15,483 nt of DNA from NCBI GenBank assembly GCA_002394205.1, contig DGTC01000069.1, positions 15,889 to 31,371 of the forward strand, read 5' to 3'. How positions within the stretch are numbered: position 1 is the stretch's first letter; each line of letters opens with the position of its first letter. A program made the translations under genes and the position numbers. Origin of the DNA: Lachnospira sp. UBA4346 (GTDB lineage Bacteria; Bacillota; Clostridia; Lachnospirales; Lachnospiraceae). Under the pieces are notes generated by a model that worked only from the letters and a program-made list of their open reading frames with translations, was not told the DNA's origin and made no database searches. Of this stretch, positions 13,361 to 15,483 are shown piece after piece.

Positions 13361-14587
13361 TCAGTCTTTTAAGCTCTGCATATATTCATGCATAGATTCT
13401 GCTACAATCTTACTGTGTGCGACCGCTTCAACAACGGTTCTTGCACCATTTACAACGTCACCGGATGCAAAGATTCCAGGGCGGGATGTATGACCTGTTT
13501 CATCAGCATCAAGCAGACCACGTGTATTTGCGTTGAGTCCTTTTGTTGTATTAACAAGATTTGTCTGAGGTCCCTGACTGATTGAGATGATAACACTATC
13601 AGCAGGGTAAAGCTGTTCTGTTCCCTCAATGTCTGTAAATGAGCCGTCTTCATTTTCAATGACGTTAATAAAGATTGCACCATCATCTGTGATTTCGACA
13701 GGGCGTTTATTGTATTCAAAATGAACACCTTCCAATTTGGCATATTCAAATTCATATTTGCTTGCGGCAACTTCCTTTGTAATAGAAAAGCAAGTAAGGT
13801 TTTCAACGCCTTTACGAAGCGCAGTTCTTGCAACGTCCATGGCAGCATTACCGGCACCAATTACCAATACATTTTTGCCGAGGCGATAGCTGTCCGGATT
13901 ATTTAAGTAGTTAATACCAAAGTGAACATTTCCAAGTGTCTCGCCCTTAATGTGTAACGCATTGGGTTTCCATACACCAGTACCAACGAAGATAGCTTTG
14001 TAGCCATCGCGGAACAGGTCTTCAATTGTAATTGCACCGCCAATCATTGTATTTGGACGAACTTTGATGCCTTTTAATTCAAGATGACGGTATTCAATAT
14101 CATCTAAGACACTTTTCGGAAGACGAAATTCAGGAATACCGTAACGTAAGACACCACCGATTTTATCTTTTCCTTCAAAAATGGTAACTTTATATCCATA
14201 TCTTGCAAGAATAATTGCAATGGTAATTCCGGCAGGACCAGAGCCAATGATTGCAACACGCATGCCGTTTGATTTGGCAGGACCATTTGTCATCTTAGAT
14301 GCATAGGTTGATGAAATATAATGTTCGATGGTTGAAAAATGTACGGGAGCCCCCTTGATTCCCATAACACAGTGACCTTCACACTGTTTTTCGTGATTGC
14401 AGACAAGACTGCATACAGTGGTCAGCGGATTATTTTCAAAAAGCATCTTGCCTGCTTCATCAAGTTTATTCTCTTTTAGTAAACGAATTGCTACGGGAAT
14501 GTTTGTATGAATTGGACATCCCTGTTGGCAACGAGGTACCTTACATTGAAGGCAGCGATTTGCTTCATCCATTACGTGTAATGCCAT
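13361..14587 (-). CDS. GltD-like NAD(P)-dependent oxidoreductase with Fe-S clusters
   Basis: The 408-residue protein resembles the small subunit of glutamate synthase, NfnB and the related domain of dihydropyrimidine dehydrogenase. The N-terminal iron-sulfur part has C12, C15, C20, C24 and C59, C63, C69, C73. The FAD loop is G115-S-G-P-A-G120, followed by GGVLRYGIPEFRLPK at 144-158, the NADPH loop G244-A-G-N-A-A-M-D251, and a C-terminal FAD contact ASGDVV. It is somewhat shorter than NfnB or GltD (about 460-490). No large partner gene (gltB or nfnA) lies beside it here, so its electron acceptor is unknown. AGGAGG precedes the ATG at 14587. Confidence 0.88.
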   Translation of the reverse strand: MALHVMDEANRCLQCKVPRCQQGCPIHTNIPVAIRLLKENKLDEAGKMLFENNPLTTVCSLVCNHEKQCEGHCVMGIKGAPVHFSTIEHYISSTYASKMTNGPAKSNGMRVAIIGSGPAGITIAIILARYGYKVTIFEGKDKIGGVLRYGIPEFRLPKSVLDDIEYRHLELKGIKVRPNTMIGGAITIEDLFRDGYKAIFVGTGVWKPNALHIKGETLGNVHFGINYLNNPDSYRLGKNVLVIGAGNAAMDVARTALRKGVENLTCFSITKEVAASKYEFEYAKLEGVHFEYNKRPVEITDDGAIFINVIENEDGSFTDIEGTEQLYPADSVIISISQGPQTNLVNTTKGLNANTRGLLDADETGHTSRPGIFASGDVVNGARTVVEAVAHSKIVAESMHEYMQSLKD

Positions 14588-15050
14588 TTTTTATACCTCC
14601 TAAGATTCTTTATAGGCTCATTTTAACACGCAAATGAGAAAAAAAGAAGAGTAAATGATGTATTTTATATCAAACAAAAAGATATTGTTAATAAACTAAC
14701 AAAGTGTGTGATTTAAACAATGAAATTTACAGTATTGATGATGTTTGTGTGTCAAAATAAGTCGGGATATGGATATAGAAAAAATATTTTTATTATGGAA
14801 ACGAAAAAAATAGATTGTAGTTTCCAAAAATTGAGCGTATGATATATGAAAATGGAAAATTTTAGAAATACTTTACAAATTATTTCTTTATCATAAGTAG
14901 GAAATAACCGATATAAAGTTTATAAATAGTCATTATATGATTAAAACACATATAGAAATAAATGGGATTATTTTATATGAACTGTAATAATGATTGTTAT
15001 AGGTGGATTATTAAAGTAACAGCATTAAAAATTGGTGAAAGGAGATTGTT
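14588..15050. other. AT-rich intergenic region between divergent genes
   Basis: No gene is visible. A CTCATTT-N8-AAATGAG dyad at 14617-14638 lies just upstream of the oxidoreductase and may be a regulatory site. A TGGAAAC-N17-GTTTCCA dyad at 14796-14826 overlaps the -35 box of the candidate plus-strand promoter. The rest is A/T-rich with no clear terminator or repeat. Confidence 0.5.
14815..14843 (+). promoter_or_regulatory. candidate sigma-A promoter
   Basis: TTGTAG (14815-14820) and TATGAT (14838-14843) are 17 bases apart. The leader to the next gene would be about 200 bases. In such an AT-rich stretch a chance match is possible. Confidence 0.4.
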
Positions 15051-15443
15051 ATGAGTATACAGCAGATACAGAATATATCAGGTTCAGGAACACAGATTAG
15101 ACAGATTACACCACAGGCATCCGTGGTTCGCAACGGAGCAAGTGGCGATGCGATGAGCAAGTTTAGGGAATCCTTTCAGCAAAAAGAGCAGGAAAAGAAA
15201 AAAGAAAATAAACAGGGGGAAGGCTTGCCTCAAATGTATATGCGGCGTAGACGACTGCGTGTTATCCCAAAAGAAATGATGATGCAGGAGTTAAAGACAC
15301 AGCAGGAGAAGAAACGCTGGAATGATACGAATAATGCAACAAAGACAGATGTCGATATTAATGTTGTAAATGGAAACCATAATCGGGCAATGCAGGCAGC
15401 TAAGAAATATGCAGATATGGTTGATGAAATGAGATATTTGTAA
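15051..15443 (+). CDS. hypothetical protein, 130 residues, highly charged
   Basis: I do not recognise this protein. It begins MSIQQIQNISGSG, has a Gln/Ser/Thr-rich N-terminal third, then a strongly charged stretch rich in K, E and Q (residues about 38-60), a basic patch MRRRRLRVIPKEMM, and a helical C-terminal end AAKKYADMVDEMRYL. It has no signal peptide or membrane segment and is probably partly disordered. AAAGGAGA lies about nine bases before the ATG, a good ribosome site. The next gene begins 13 bases after its stop, so the two are probably cotranscribed. Confidence 0.75.
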   Translation: MSIQQIQNISGSGTQIRQITPQASVVRNGASGDAMSKFRESFQQKEQEKKKENKQGEGLPQMYMRRRRLRVIPKEMMMQELKTQQEKKRWNDTNNATKTDVDINVVNGNHNRAMQAAKKYADMVDEMRYL

Positions 15444-15456
15444 AGGGGAATTTTGA

Positions 15457-15483
15457 ATGTGTATATTAGTCAATGATGTGACA
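15457..15483 (+). CDS. start of a further gene, cut by the window end
   Basis: AAAGGGGA lies eight bases before ATG 15457, and nine open codons (MCILVNDVT) run to the window edge. Too little is present to say what it encodes. The close spacing suggests an operon with the preceding gene. Confidence 0.45.

Noticed and set aside
14905..14920. CCGATATA as a flagellar sigma-D -10 box upstream of the 130-residue gene
   Set aside because: No TAAA-type -35 box lies at the required distance.

Overview
The window looks like chromosomal DNA from a low-GC, spore-forming Firmicute, most likely a Lachnospiraceae-type gut clostridium. The reasons are a late forespore sigma factor (SigG), a YlmC/YmxH-family sporulation protein, a clostridial-style pyrB-pyrI pair, strong AGGAGG ribosome sites, several TTG/GTG starts, and many structured intergenic repeats. 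No species can be named from the sequence alone.

Layout. (1) 1-319: the 3' part of RNase P RNA (rnpB, +). (2) 320-620: a compound palindromic intergenic element, then the pyrI terminator. (3) 645-2158: pyrB-pyrI (-), the aspartate transcarbamoylase subunits, with a clear promoter. (4) 2169-3411: a lactonase-type beta-propeller gene (-) with its own promoter and terminator. (5) 3475-4032: the relic of a sensor histidine kinase (+) and a 42-residue ORF. (6) 4029-6335: a ylmC/ymxH-type gene and sigG (both -), separated by about 1.25 kb packed with direct and inverted repeats. (7) 6454-10351: a + strand housekeeping block of nrdR, yqeG, aroE, aroK, aroQ and efp, ending in a strong terminator. (8) 10352-13335: an accessory patch containing an orphan hicB behind a deleted hicA, a tandem palindrome that may be its operator, a ribbon-helix-helix antitoxin-like gene fragment, an AT-rich HEPN-like gene and an Rpn-family nuclease/transposase gene. 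(9) 13361-14587: a GltD-like flavin/iron-sulfur oxidoreductase (-). (10) 14588-15483: an AT-rich spacer, a 130-residue protein of unknown function, and the first codons of a further gene.

The core genes cover pyrimidine synthesis, late shikimate-pathway steps, control of ribonucleotide reductase, elongation factor P and sporulation. The most interesting parts are the repeat field between ylmC/ymxH and sigG and the toxin-antitoxin graveyard between efp and the oxidoreductase. The repeat field includes a stem-loop family with a compensatory base-pair change between two copies, one of which lies 3 kb away. I found no CRISPR array, tRNA or complete insertion sequence. I did not find a convincing new multi-gene system; the HEPN-like gene and the structured repeats are the best leads.
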